DNA of 64,000 nucleotides from an uncultured Bacteroidales bacterium (GCA_902800525.1 CADCEV010000010.1:1-64000); one strand, 5' to 3'. Positions 34,675 through 43,279 are shown, counted from the first letter of the stretch. A program made the numbers and translations. The notes: generated by a model not told the origin, from the sequence alone.

Positions 34675-36477
34675 TTACTCAGCGTCTTCTTTCTTAGCGG
34701 CTTTCTTAGCGGCTTTTTTAGGAGCTGCTTCTGCTTCCATGGAAGCTTTGAGCTCAGCGAGAGCAGAGAGGTCACCGAGAGTGGTCTTCTCTACTTTCGG
34801 CAGATCAAGCTGCGGTTCAGCTGCTTTAGCCGGTTTTTGTGCTTTAGCCGGAGCCTCTTTGCGCTCCTCCCAAGTGCGGAGGTGGCTAACGAGGATACGT
34901 TTCGCATCGCGGTTGAACTCGATTACCTTGAACGGCAGAGTGTCGCCAACAGCAACCGGCGATTTGTCTTCCTTCTGGAGGTGACGTGTTGTGCAGAATG
35001 CCTCAACGCCCTCTTCCAGACAAACAACAGCTCCCTTGTCGGTCAGCTCAACTACTTTACCGTCAACAACGGTGTCCACACCGAACTTAGCCTCGAGTTC
35101 CTCCCAAGGATTCTCCTCGAGTTGCTTGTGACCCAGGCTCAGACGGCGGTTAGCTACGTCGATGTCGAGCACAACTACCTCGATTTGAGCACCGATCTGG
35201 GTGAACTCATTCGGGTGTTTGATCTTCTTGGTCCAGCTGAGGTCGGAGATGTGGATGAGTCCGTCAACGCCTTCCTCGATCTCAACGAAGACACCGAAGT
35301 TGGTGAAGTTGCGAACTTTAGCCCAGTGACGGGTACCCACAGCGTACTTGGTCTCCACGTTAGCCCAAGGATCGTCTTTGAGTTGCTTGATACCAAGGCT
35401 CATCTTGCGCTCAGCGCGGTCGAGCGTGAGGATAACAGCATCTACCTCGTCGCCCACTTTCAAGAAGTCGTTAGCGGAACGGAGGTGCTGGCTCCAACTC
35501 ATCTCGGAAACGTGAACAAGACCCTCAACGCCCTCTGCGATCTCAACGAATGCTCCGTAATCAGCCATAACGACTACCTTACCGTGAACCTTGTCACCGA
35601 CTTTGAGGTTCGGATCGAGTGCATCCCAAGGATGCGGAGCGAGTTGTTTCAGACCGAGCGCGATACGTTTCTTATCCTCATCGAAGTCAAGGATAACCAC
35701 GTTGATCTTTTGGTCGAGTTGCAGGAGCTCGTGCGGATCATTTACGCGGCCCCAGCTGAGGTCGGTAATATGAATGAGACCGTCCACACCACCGAGGTCG
35801 ATGAATACGCCATAGTTGGTGATGTTCTTAACGGTACCCTCGAGTACCTGACCCTTCTCGAGCTTGCCGACGATCTCAGCCTTTTGAGCCTCGAGTTCAG
35901 CCTCGATAAGTGCTTTGTGAGAAACAACGACGTTACGGAACTCAGGGTTCAGTTTAACGATCTTGAACTCCATCGTCTTACCAACGAGGATGTCGTAATC
36001 GCGAACCGGCTTCACGTCGATCTGGCTACCCGGGAGGAATGCTTCCATACCGAGAACGTCCACGATCATGCCGCCTTTCGAACGCCATTTGATGTAACCG
36101 GTAACGATCTCACCAGCGTTGTAAGCCTCGTTAACGCGGTCCCAAGCGCGAGCAGTACGAGCCTCTTTGTGCGAGAGTACGAGCTGACCCTTCTTGTCCT
36201 CCTGGGACTGAATGTACACCTCTACTTTGTCGCCCACTTTGAGCTCAGGGTTGTAACGGAACTCAGCTGCCGGAACGATACCGTCCGACTTGTAGCCAAC
36301 GTTAACAACTACCTCACGTTTGTTGATGGAAATAACGGTACCCTCAACTACCTCGTTGTCCTTGATAGCTGCAAGAGTGTCGTTGTACTTTTGAATTTCT
36401 GCTTCGTTTTGTTTGCCTTGCTTTTGTGCTTCATAGGCATCCCAGTCGAAGTTCTGGAGAGAAAGATTTTCTGCCAT
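34675..36477 (-). CDS. rpsA: 30S ribosomal protein S1
   Basis: This 600-residue protein has six S1 (OB-fold) repeats. Each has a block like GVFIDLGGVDGLIHITDLSW, AFVEIAEGVEGLVHVSEMSW or GVFVEIEEGVDGLIHISDLSW, spaced by about 85 residues. An Ala/Lys-rich tail follows the last repeat (residues 540-600). S1 binds mRNA at the ribosome and helps initiation, which matters in Bacteroidota because Shine-Dalgarno sites are weak there. The promoter overlaps that of the divergent gene at 36682. A long open frame on the opposite strand (34567-36489) is a shadow of biased codon use. Confidence 0.97.
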   Translation of the reverse strand: MAENLSLQNFDWDAYEAQKQGKQNEAEIQKYNDTLAAIKDNEVVEGTVISINKREVVVNVGYKSDGIVPAAEFRYNPELKVGDKVEVYIQSQEDKKGQLVLSHKEARTARAWDRVNEAYNAGEIVTGYIKWRSKGGMIVDVLGMEAFLPGSQIDVKPVRDYDILVGKTMEFKIVKLNPEFRNVVVSHKALIEAELEAQKAEIVGKLEKGQVLEGTVKNITNYGVFIDLGGVDGLIHITDLSWGRVNDPHELLQLDQKINVVILDFDEDKKRIALGLKQLAPHPWDALDPNLKVGDKVHGKVVVMADYGAFVEIAEGVEGLVHVSEMSWSQHLRSANDFLKVGDEVDAVILTLDRAERKMSLGIKQLKDDPWANVETKYAVGTRHWAKVRNFTNFGVFVEIEEGVDGLIHISDLSWTKKIKHPNEFTQIGAQIEVVVLDIDVANRRLSLGHKQLEENPWEELEAKFGVDTVVDGKVVELTDKGAVVCLEEGVEAFCTTRHLQKEDKSPVAVGDTLPFKVIEFNRDAKRILVSHLRTWEERKEAPAKAQKPAKAAEPQLDLPKVEKTTLGDLSALAELKASMEAEAAPKKAAKKAAKKEDAE

Positions 36478-36502
36478 TGTGGTAGATAAGTGTGCTACGC
36501 AC

Positions 36503-36542
36503 GTTAAGCCGTTAAGCTGTTAAAATGTTAAAGCGTTAAGTG
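36503..36542. repeat. 8-base tandem array in the rpsA leader
   Basis: Units GTTAAGCC, GTTAAGCT, GTTAAAAT, GTTAAAGC and GTTAAGTG lie between the rpsA promoter and its start codon, so they are in the 5' untranslated region. Confidence 0.8.
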
Positions 36543-36595
36543 CCCAGCACGTTAAAAATTAAACATGTTAGCCTTTTTCATTGCGAAAAAGCGTG

Positions 36596-36626
36596 CAAAA
36601 TTACAAAAATATTTTGATATATGCAA
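36596..36626 (-). promoter_or_regulatory. rpsA promoter
   Basis: On the minus strand TTG (36626-36624), 20 bases and TAATTTTG (36603-36596). The leader is about 110 bases and carries the 8-base array. Confidence 0.75.
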
Positions 36627-36643
36627 ATTTTTTAGTAACTTTG
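36614..36643 (+). promoter_or_regulatory. promoter of the EF-hand-like gene, interleaved with the rpsA promoter
   Basis: TTG (36614-36616), 19 bases and TAACTTTG (36636-36643). Its -33 box lies inside the rpsA promoter spacer, and the rpsA -33 box lies inside this spacer. Confidence 0.7.
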
Positions 36644-36681
36644 CAGCGTTTTTTTGAAAAAAAGATTAAAATTGACATATT

Positions 36682-38325
36682 ATGGCTAATTACAAATGGA
36701 GTTTTGCGAATGTGGGTGGTGTGACCCGCGTACGCATTCAGACGGCGGAGGATATCCGCCATTTGGGAGAGTTAGACAAGAAAATGTGGACCGTGCTTTC
36801 GTGCCCGGTCAACGGTCTTGAGATTAGCAGTGAGTCGCTGGGGCTGATGGATACCGACGGCGACGGCAAACTGCGTGTGAAAGAGGTGATAGCTACAGCC
36901 GAGTGGCTCTGCGCGACCATCAAAGATCCGCAGACGCTCTTCGAGAAGAAAGACGAACTGGCGGTGGACAATATCGCTGACGAGGCAATCAAGGCGGTAG
37001 CGGAGAAATTAGCGACAAACGGTGTGGTAAACTTAGCGGCTGTGCAGGCTGCGATTGATGCGGTGACCATTGAGGAAAAGGCCGTTCCGGCGGCTCCGTT
37101 GGAGGCTGATGTGATGGCGGCATACAAGGAGAAAAGTGCTGAATATACCGCTTACTACGAGCTGGAGAAGTTGCAGAAACTCGGTCTGGCTACGATCCCT
37201 GAGGAGACGCCGAAACCCGGAATGAAGGAAGAGGATTTCCTGAAAATGGGTGCGCAGATAGCAGAGTGGGAGGCGGCGAAAGGCGAGGCGGAGAAAGCCA
37301 ATGCCGATGCGTTAGCTGCTGCGAAAGCGGAGTATATGCCGTTGCGTAAGTTGCTGCTCATTCACCGCGATTTCTATCGTCTGTTGCGTAACTTCATTAC
37401 GTTCGAAGATTTCTATGACCGCGACCCGGAGACCGTTGCTTCGTTCGAGGCAGGTACACTCATTATTGATCAACGCGCGTGCCACCTGTGTATGCGCGTG
37501 AATGACCTGCCCAAACACGATGTGCAGGCTCCGTTGAGCGGCATTTACCTGCTGTACTGCAACTGCGAGAGCAAGAAACTCGGCAAATCCATGCAGATCG
37601 TAGCCGCTATGACGCAAGGCGAAATCAAGAACCTGAGCGTCGGCAAGAACGGTATTTTCTATGACAACGAGGGCAACGACTACGATGCTTCGGTATTCAA
37701 AATCATCGATAACCCGATCTCTATCCGTCAGGCGTTCTGGACTCCTTACCGCAAACTCAGCGACTGGATCGAGGCAAAAATCAACAAGTCCGCGGCGGAG
37801 AAAGATGCGGCTGTGATGAGCGACGTGACTTCCAAGATCGAGGCCAAAGCAGAAGGCAAAGCAGAGGCGGAAAAACCGGCATTCGATATCGCCAAGTTCG
37901 CCGGTATCTTTGCTGCCATCGGTATGGCTTTAGGCATGATCGGTACCGCTTTGGCATCGGTGGCCAAAGGAATGAGCGGCTTCACATGGTGGCAGTTGCT
38001 GATCGTGTTCGTATGTATTCTGCTGGTTATCAGCGGTCCGAGCATGATCATGGCGTGGATGAAACTGCGTCGTCGTAACTTGGCTCCGGTGCTCAATGCC
38101 AACGGCTGGGCAGTTAACTCCGATGCGATGATCTCGGTACTCTTCGGCCGTACGCTGACCGAACAAGCGGTCTTCCCGATCGTTAAAGCTCCCCAGTTGA
38201 AAGTCGGCATGGCAGGTTGGAAAAAATGGCTTATCGGAATTTGTTTAACTCTCTTATTGATAGCAATTATATGCGTGGTATTACATCTCTGTGGCTTTTG
38301 CTCCTGCTGCTCCTGCTGCCAGTAA
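36682..38325 (+). CDS. membrane protein with EF-hand-like motif and Cys-rich tail
   Basis: This 547-residue protein has no signal peptide. Near residue 58 is an EF-hand-like calcium loop, [12 protein letters not shown]. The middle is helical, with Ala/Glu/Lys-rich stretches (about 90-220). A CHLCMRV motif lies near residue 265 and YLLYCNCES near 295. The C-terminus has three hydrophobic segments (about 400-430, 435-460 and 512-535), and it ends in [12 protein letters not shown] recognise it only as a Bacteroidota protein of unknown function. The end overlaps the M23 endopeptidase gene by 55 bases, which suggests linked expression. Confidence 0.8.
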   Translation: MANYKWSFANVGGVTRVRIQTAEDIRHLGELDKKMWTVLSCPVNGLEISSESLGLMDTDGDGKLRVKEVIATAEWLCATIKDPQTLFEKKDELAVDNIADEAIKAVAEKLATNGVVNLAAVQAAIDAVTIEEKAVPAAPLEADVMAAYKEKSAEYTAYYELEKLQKLGLATIPEETPKPGMKEEDFLKMGAQIAEWEAAKGEAEKANADALAAAKAEYMPLRKLLLIHRDFYRLLRNFITFEDFYDRDPETVASFEAGTLIIDQRACHLCMRVNDLPKHDVQAPLSGIYLLYCNCESKKLGKSMQIVAAMTQGEIKNLSVGKNGIFYDNEGNDYDASVFKIIDNPISIRQAFWTPYRKLSDWIEAKINKSAAEKDAAVMSDVTSKIEAKAEGKAEAEKPAFDIAKFAGIFAAIGMALGMIGTALASVAKGMSGFTWWQLLIVFVCILLVISGPSMIMAWMKLRRRNLAPVLNANGWAVNSDAMISVLFGRTLTEQAVFPIVKAPQLKVGMAGWKKWLIGICLTLLLIAIICVVLHLCGFCSCCSCCQ

Positions 38326-39293
38326 ATGCGCAGGACCAGTTGGCGGTACCGAGTGTGCCGTTGGACAGTGCAGCGGTGGATAGCGAAGGCGATGAGCTGG
38401 AGGAATTGGACGATCTGGATGTGCGTGCATCCCAGTTGCCGGAGTGTCTGGCAGGTCTTTTCTCCCATGACACGCTGATTCTGGGCTGCGAGATGGATGT
38501 GCTGCCGGCTAAGATTGTAGTCCGCACAAAAGAAGGCGATGTGATGTATAAATTAGCGCCGCAGTTCATGTTGGGTGACAGTACGCTGTTCACCCAACAC
38601 CCTGCGGACAGCGCGTACCATCATATCTGGACGGACGAGCGCGTGAACCCGTATGGCACGATGTTCGACAGCCTCCGCGACGATGTGCATATTCCGATGT
38701 CGGGCTTTGTGTTGCCGGCTCCGGGCTATGTGACCAGCTCGTACGGCTGGCGTCGGTACAGGATGCACAAAGGAACGGATGTCAAAGTGCAAGTGGGCGA
38801 TTCGATCCGTTCGGCTTGGAGCGGTCAGGTTCGTATCGTGGGCTGGGATCCGCGCGGATACGGATATTACGTGGTGATCCGTCATGATAACGGTCTGGAG
38901 ACGATCTACGGTCACCTCAGCCGTCCGTTGGTGGACGAGTATGAACGTGTTCCGGCGGGCTATGTGATCGGTTTGGGCGGCAACACAGGTCGTTCTACCG
39001 GAAGTCACTTGCACCTCGAGATCCGTTATCTGGGTGAGGCTATGGATCCTGCCAAGTTCATTGATTTTACATCCGGTCAGCTCAAACACAAGGATGAGTA
39101 TGTGATCGGAATCAAGGCGATGAAACAGGCGCGCGCCGAGCAGGCTGCCATGAAGTGGCACAAGGTTAAATCCGGCGATACCTTGTCCGGCATCGCGAAG
39201 AAATACGGTACTTCGGTCAGAACTATTTGCCGCCTCAATAACATCAAGGAAACCAAACTCCTCCAAATCGGGCAGAAGCTGAGAGTGAGGTAG
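38271..39293 (+). CDS. M23 peptidoglycan endopeptidase with LysM domain
   Basis: This 340-residue exported protein starts at ATG 38271, the first Met that gives a clean signal peptide ([20 protein letters not shown]). It begins inside the upstream gene. The LytM domain (about 150-265) has all zinc ligands: His166 and Asp170 in MHKGTD, and His246 and His248 in SHLHLE. The C-terminal LysM (about 297-340, [18 protein letters not shown]) binds peptidoglycan. It should cut peptide cross-links in the periplasm. A strong terminator follows; beyond it the AT-rich island begins. Confidence 0.93.
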   Translation: MRGITSLWLLLLLLLLPVNAQDQLAVPSVPLDSAAVDSEGDELEELDDLDVRASQLPECLAGLFSHDTLILGCEMDVLPAKIVVRTKEGDVMYKLAPQFMLGDSTLFTQHPADSAYHHIWTDERVNPYGTMFDSLRDDVHIPMSGFVLPAPGYVTSSYGWRRYRMHKGTDVKVQVGDSIRSAWSGQVRIVGWDPRGYGYYVVIRHDNGLETIYGHLSRPLVDEYERVPAGYVIGLGGNTGRSTGSHLHLEIRYLGEAMDPAKFIDFTSGQLKHKDEYVIGIKAMKQARAEQAAMKWHKVKSGDTLSGIAKKYGTSVRTICRLNNIKETKLLQIGQKLRVR

Positions 39294-39309
39294 AAAAGCC
39301 TAACCCCAA

Positions 39310-39338
39310 CCCCTTCCTAAAAAGGAAGGGGCTTTTTT
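39310..39338 (+). terminator. terminator after the M23 gene, built from a dispersed repeat
   Basis: CCCCTTCC / GGAAGGGG with a short loop is followed by seven T residues. The preceding AGCCTAACCCC sequence also precedes the hairpin inside thrS (63377-63410), so this is one copy of a dispersed repeat. Confidence 0.85.
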
Positions 39339-39400
39339 TATTCATCCAGCACGAACGTATTCTAATGGATGAAAGTCCCCCTATCGTGTTAAGCTTCAAA

Positions 39401-39526
39401 CTATAGGTATAATTCGAAAGTGAGCTCCTCATCGGAACTCACTTTCTCCTGCTTTGATATTGCTTTATGTGCATCCAAATATTTAGATTTCGCTTGTGTG
39501 AACTTTTCTTTTACAAAGTAGTTCAT
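39401..39526 (-). CDS. 41-residue small protein coupled to the HNH gene
   Basis: The ATG at 39526 overlaps the HNH stop codon as TAATG, and a 41-codon frame runs to TAG at 39401. The peptide starts MNYFVKEKFTQAKSKYLDAH and ends in EELTFELYL. It is highly charged, with a basic first half and an acidic end, and it has no signal or membrane segment. The overlap and amino-acid composition suggest a real gene, perhaps a partner of the HNH protein. A hairpin at 39417-39445 lies within it. I know no homologue. Confidence 0.45.
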   Translation of the reverse strand: MNYFVKEKFTQAKSKYLDAHKAISKQEKVSSDEELTFELYL

Positions 39527-40422
39527 TAATTACCTTTCTTGCTTATTAGAAATGGATTCATGTTAGATAAACTATATGGGAGAATGTTGTCATCTTTTTC
39601 ATTTAGGGGAGATACTCCCCCATTTTCTTTCAACCATTCAATATACCCCGAGATATTAGGATCTGATATACAAATGGCATATTCAATACCGGCAATTTCC
39701 ATGATGAAATAAATCTCCGCTTTTATATCTTCTTCTGATATTTTCTCGTATTCTCTGCAAAACAGCATCATTTTATGGATTATTTCCTGATATCGTCCAG
39801 AAAATCTGTTATGTCTAATCGTACCTTCCGATTGTGTTCTACGTTGATAATATTGCCATATTTTTTTATTACTATTCCCATAACGAGCATATTCACGTAG
39901 ATTTTTTAGTATGTCATTTTCTTTACCAAGCAAATCAGTAACGCAATCATCATAATTTTCTTCTCCCATGTTATATAGAAAAAATTCATAAGCGCACTTT
40001 GCCAAGAAACGAGACATTATAGAGGATGGGTATTCTGGTTCAGATATTTTTAAATTCACGAAACTTTTGATATTACCATTTTTTATCTGCTCAAATATTT
40101 CTTTATCATCAAAAGAAATGGCTATCTTGTCCTCTTTTGTTTCAAAAGTGCACTCTACGTATTTGTTTATTTCGGGAATATATATATTATCCTTAACCAA
40201 TTTATCTTTCTTATTACGAATCTCATTGCGAAATCGTAATGAAATAAAATAAGGTTGAGAAAGTAATACTTGTTCTATCTTTTTACCGAAATAGTTATTA
40301 CATTCGTCACAGACATACCCACGAGGTATAATGTGATGCTTATTTCCTAATGACTCCGGAATAATATGTTCCACGCTTGTTGATAAAGAAGAATCTTTAT
40401 GACAAAATATACATGTGTTCAT
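39526..40422 (-). CDS. HNH endonuclease-like protein
   Basis: This 298-residue protein opens with the zinc and metal motif of HNH nucleases: Cys4-x-x-Cys7, then Glu18-His19 in VEHIIPESLG, then Cys38-x-x-Cys41-Asn42 in VCDECNNYFG. The rest (about 60-298) is Lys/Asn/Ile-rich with no motif I recognise. Codon use is much more AT-rich than in the flanking core genes, which suggests transfer. It lies 7 bases downstream of the LRR gene and is coupled to a 41-residue gene. It could act in phage or plasmid defence or in mobile-element biology. Confidence 0.8.
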   Translation of the reverse strand: MNTCIFCHKDSSLSTSVEHIIPESLGNKHHIIPRGYVCDECNNYFGKKIEQVLLSQPYFISLRFRNEIRNKKDKLVKDNIYIPEINKYVECTFETKEDKIAISFDDKEIFEQIKNGNIKSFVNLKISEPEYPSSIMSRFLAKCAYEFFLYNMGEENYDDCVTDLLGKENDILKNLREYARYGNSNKKIWQYYQRRTQSEGTIRHNRFSGRYQEIIHKMMLFCREYEKISEEDIKAEIYFIMEIAGIEYAICISDPNISGYIEWLKENGGVSPLNEKDDNILPYSLSNMNPFLISKKGN

Positions 40423-40429
40423 GAGAAAT

Positions 40430-41191
40430 TTAATGTATTCTATTTCCTAGTAGATTATATTTTATTCCATCTTTAATTATATAGAGGTGTCCATTTTCTA
40501 TTGCAATATTAGATTCATTACCTTTTTTAGTCAAATTTACAGAAGTAGGAATTTCGCTATCTTCTATTATATTGAAATATCCCCAATGTCCTGCATTTTT
40601 ATATGCAGAAGTCGCTCCTTGTGGAACATGCAAGTTGATATTATGTAATTGGGCTTCCATATCTCCACTTAAATAAAAGACATAATATCCTAATGAAGGG
40701 GGAGTTAATCCTTCACAATACACATCTTTCAAATGATAAGGATATTGGAAAGCATTTGTACTAATAGATTTAAGACTAGCGGGAAGACGCAATTCTGTCA
40801 CTGAGCACGGATCAGCAAAAGCTTTTTGTCCGATACTTTCTAAACTATCTCCAAACACAATATACCTGATACCTGTATTTGAAAAAGCCCAACTGTCTAT
40901 AAATTTAATAGTGTTAGGTAAATACACAGTGTCTAATTTACCTGCGTGCATAAATGCATATGCGCCTATTCCAGTAACAGGATATTTTTTACCGCTAAAT
41001 TCAATGGAATCAGCTATATAAATAGTAGAATCAATGTTTTTATAATTCTTATTGGGATTTTGGTATGCCATGTATGTAACATAATAAGTAGAATCCAATG
41101 AATTTAATTGATAGCGAATCTTATCACCCGAATAGCATTTAGATGAAATAAGATACAAGAGGATGGCGATGATTAAAAAAGATTTTTTCAT
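40430..41191 (-). CDS. secreted leucine-rich repeat protein of the BspA type
   Basis: This 253-residue protein has a signal peptide (MKKSFLIIAILLYLISSKCYS). Residues about 60-200 hold LRR_5 (BspA/TpLRR) repeats, seen as VTGIGAYAFMHAGKLDTVYLPNT-, FIDSWAFSNTG- and SIGQKAFADPCSVTELRLPAS-type units. The C-terminus IENGHLYIIKDGIKYNLLGN is the same tail type as in the genes at 21646 and 56924. BspA proteins usually bind host or microbial surfaces. Its place in one operon with a nuclease is unusual. The region upstream contains a structured element. Confidence 0.85.
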   Translation of the reverse strand: MKKSFLIIAILLYLISSKCYSGDKIRYQLNSLDSTYYVTYMAYQNPNKNYKNIDSTIYIADSIEFSGKKYPVTGIGAYAFMHAGKLDTVYLPNTIKFIDSWAFSNTGIRYIVFGDSLESIGQKAFADPCSVTELRLPASLKSISTNAFQYPYHLKDVYCEGLTPPSLGYYVFYLSGDMEAQLHNINLHVPQGATSAYKNAGHWGYFNIIEDSEIPTSVNLTKKGNESNIAIENGHLYIIKDGIKYNLLGNRIH

Positions 41192-41244
41192 AACAATTGC
41201 AATTATATTTTTTGTGTTGCCCCTGTCACAAATATTTAATACAA

Positions 41245-41445
41245 AAGCGTGAGGCTACTATGCTACACACTCTGTAAGAGGGTACTAGGAAAACCTTTAG
41301 ACAAGTATGCAGATAGAAACTTCACGCTAATACGCGAAGCCTATTCGCAGAACTCTCGTCTAAGAAAGATTCCTAGTTTTTCTTACAAAGAGTAAAGCAA
41401 ACGCTTCTTTTATTCTAATATGTATAAGCACAACGCTTTGCGCTT
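41245..41445 (-). ncRNA. candidate rod-shaped structured RNA upstream of the LRR gene
   Basis: Read on the minus strand, the 290-base gap can form a hairpin (41445-41426, AAGCGCAA / TTGTGCTT) and then one long imperfect rod from 41406 to 41245. Helices in order are AAGCGT/ACGCTT, ACTCT-GTAAGA/TCTTAC-AGAGT (2-base bulge), ACTAGGAA/TTCCTAGT, TTAGAC/GTCTAA, TGC..ATAG/CTAT..GCA and CTTCGCG/CGTGAAG with a 6-base loop. A TATATTTG box (41460-41453) lies just upstream. It could be a 6S-like or other regulatory RNA, a structured leader, or a DNA-level site. No coding frame fits the gap. Confidence 0.4.
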
Positions 41446-41452
41446 GTTCTTG

Positions 41453-41460
41453 CAAATATA
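41453..41460 (-). promoter_or_regulatory. possible promoter -7 box
   Basis: TATATTTG on the minus strand matches TAnnTTTG. No TTG occurs at the usual 20-base distance, so the call is weak. Confidence 0.3.
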
Positions 41461-41481
41461 ATGTCGTGCAAGTGACGGTAT

Positions 41482-41988
41482 CTATTCGTGTTCAAACAAG
41501 TTGTAAAACTCAACCGCTGTCATAAATTTATACTTAGGACTTGACAAGAATATCCTTTTTAATTCATTGATATGAGGTGGCGTTAATTTGGCGGAACTGA
41601 ATAAAAGGTATAATGTGGGATTTATATGAAACTCTTCATCCTCTATTAAATCCCTTGAACCCGACAATTTATTATCAATATCTCCTTTTGATATATTCTT
41701 AATTTTGTCTATCCTAAACTTGGCTTCTGCCAGAAAAATCTTATTCTTATAGATACAAAGCAAAAAATCCGTCGATGCCTTTATATCCGTTTTATTTGCC
41801 TTTGCCAAATGGATTTGTACATCATCCAAAGCTACTGCTTTTTGCTCGTCTGAGAATAAATTCTCGCTATCTGTACAACCTTCTCTTTTTAATAAAGAGT
41901 GTAGCCCGATAATATCCCCAGCCTGCAAACCCTTTATACGGACACCTTCGGGTGAAACTATGGTATATTTAGTCGTTGTCTGTTCCAT
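41482..41988 (-). CDS. PD-(D/E)xK-like protein paired with an ATPase
   Basis: This 168-residue cytoplasmic protein starts at ATG 41988, inside the ATPase gene, with a 20-base overlap. Residues 70-95 show a strand-turn-strand with Asp74 and Glu88-Ala-Lys90 (STDFLLCIYKNKIFLAEAK). That matches the Asp ... Glu-x-Lys core of PD-(D/E)xK nucleases. An upstream Glu or Gln could complete the site. The rest has no motif I know. The ATPase plus nuclease-like pairing is typical of several phage-defence systems. It lies in an AT-rich island. The nuclease assignment is an inference from one motif. Confidence 0.6.
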   Translation of the reverse strand: MEQTTTKYTIVSPEGVRIKGLQAGDIIGLHSLLKREGCTDSENLFSDEQKAVALDDVQIHLAKANKTDIKASTDFLLCIYKNKIFLAEAKFRIDKIKNISKGDIDNKLSGSRDLIEDEEFHINPTLYLLFSSAKLTPPHINELKRIFLSSPKYKFMTAVEFYNLFEHE

Positions 41989-43261
41989 ACTTGTCAATAA
42001 GTTCAAAGGACTTATTAAACGACTCAAATATAGGTTCTATGTCTTGACCTAATGAGCGATAGTTATAACTAAATGGTTTCTCTGCATCTTCTTCGCTTAA
42101 ATAATATGACAAGGAAGAAAGACATTCCTCTTTAGTTGCAATATATTTTATAGCACTTACAAAATCTGTACTATGAGAGGCAATAAAGAACTTAGTACCG
42201 ATATGCTTATGGATGAGCACTATTATTCGTGCGTATTCAACAATCCATTGAGGATGCAAATGCGCTTCCGGTTCATCAATAATCAATAATGTATTCTTAT
42301 CTATAAAGCCATTATTTAATAGGATTTGTAAGATAGAGAAAGATTTGATACCGGTAGCACTTTCTAATAAATTGAACACTTTCCCGTCATTTCGTTTGTA
42401 TAACAGAGGTGAATTTAATGAGTCTATATCATATGTTGCCTCTCCTCCTATTTTTTCGCTAATCTTACTTATAAATTCACTATTTGTATTTGCAGGAATA
42501 AGGGGCTCTCGTAATAATTCATACAAGTCTTTCCAGTATTCTACAGATGGTTGAGTAGCTAAGACTCCCACTGTCATCGGAGTGTCAATATATGCAATAC
42601 GACGAACTGTATTTAATACAGGCAAGTATTTCACTTTCCTTTCTCCAAAGAAAGGCATCCCGTATTCTGAAATAACTACATTAGGCATCAACTCGCGCAT
42701 TTTATTTTCTACAAACGCTTGATAAGGAGCATATGCGCGTTCGGTTATCATTTGTTCTTCCGTATCAAATAATTGCTGTGCATTTGCAATCAAATCAGAC
42801 ATTAACTCTGAAATAGATTTATCGGTTTTCTTTTCCAAAACATCATTTTGAATGATGTGACTTATACGGGAAACAAATTGGATATTGGTTGATTCCTTGG
42901 ATAATTTATCCAATAGATCTTTATAGGCATTAAGTGCGTTCACTAAAACCTTCCTGCGCTCTTTTTCATTGGATGCTGAAAAATATTCAAAATAATATGC
43001 AATATGTTGGTCTGGCAAATAGTTTCGCAATTCACGATCCAACACCTCAACAACATTCAAAATAGAATTAAAAGCCTTTGAGAACTGCAATTTTACAACT
43101 GATTCATAGTCATTAGCATATTTAATAGCATAATATAGCAAACGAGAAATAGTACTCTTTCCAGAACTATTCACTCCGGACAAAATAGTAATGCCATTAA
43201 GAGCAATATCTGCGTTTTTTACAGCTCTAAGATCTTTAATTGATATTTCAATATCTTTCAT
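41969..43261 (-). CDS. AAA/ABC-type ATPase of the OLD-like class
   Basis: This 430-residue protein starts at ATG 43261, since the promoter at 43280-43310 excludes the TTG at 43282. Walker A is GVNSSGKST (Gly29-Thr37). Walker B is LLIIDEPEAHLHP with Asp329 and Glu330, and FFIASHSTDF serves as the H-loop. The central helical region (about 60-230) fits a coiled-coil or lid insert. This is the layout of AAA_15/AAA_21 ATPases found in OLD, Septu and PARIS-type defence systems, but there is no TOPRIM domain. It overlaps the nuclease-like gene and must act with it. Function is inferred. Confidence 0.85.
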   Translation of the reverse strand: MKDIEISIKDLRAVKNADIALNGITILSGVNSSGKSTISRLLYYAIKYANDYESVVKLQFSKAFNSILNVVEVLDRELRNYLPDQHIAYYFEYFSASNEKERRKVLVNALNAYKDLLDKLSKESTNIQFVSRISHIIQNDVLEKKTDKSISELMSDLIANAQQLFDTEEQMITERAYAPYQAFVENKMRELMPNVVISEYGMPFFGERKVKYLPVLNTVRRIAYIDTPMTVGVLATQPSVEYWKDLYELLREPLIPANTNSEFISKISEKIGGEATYDIDSLNSPLLYKRNDGKVFNLLESATGIKSFSILQILLNNGFIDKNTLLIIDEPEAHLHPQWIVEYARIIVLIHKHIGTKFFIASHSTDFVSAIKYIATKEECLSSLSYYLSEEDAEKPFSYNYRSLGQDIEPIFESFNKSFELIDKYGTDND

Positions 43262-43279
43262 GTCTAACAATTTTGCGTG

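Noticed and set aside
34567-36489. 640-codon open frame on the plus strand opposite rpsA
   Set aside because: It mirrors rpsA almost end to end and has low-complexity hydrophobic composition without a fold motif. rpsA with six S1 repeats is certain, so this is a shadow caused by codon bias.
38571-39266. minus-strand frames across the M23/LysM gene
   Set aside because: They mirror the endopeptidase, which has all zinc ligands and a LysM domain.
41245-41445. tmRNA, RNase P RNA, SRP RNA or integron attC site
   Set aside because: I could not find the conserved ends or loops of these RNAs, nor the attC core sites, so only a general structured element is reported.
39526-43261. Septu-type defence system (PtuA ATPase plus PtuB HNH)
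   Set aside because: An ATPase and an HNH protein are both present, but they are separated by an LRR gene and a 290-base gap and the ATPase has its own nuclease-like partner. The link is possible but not supported.
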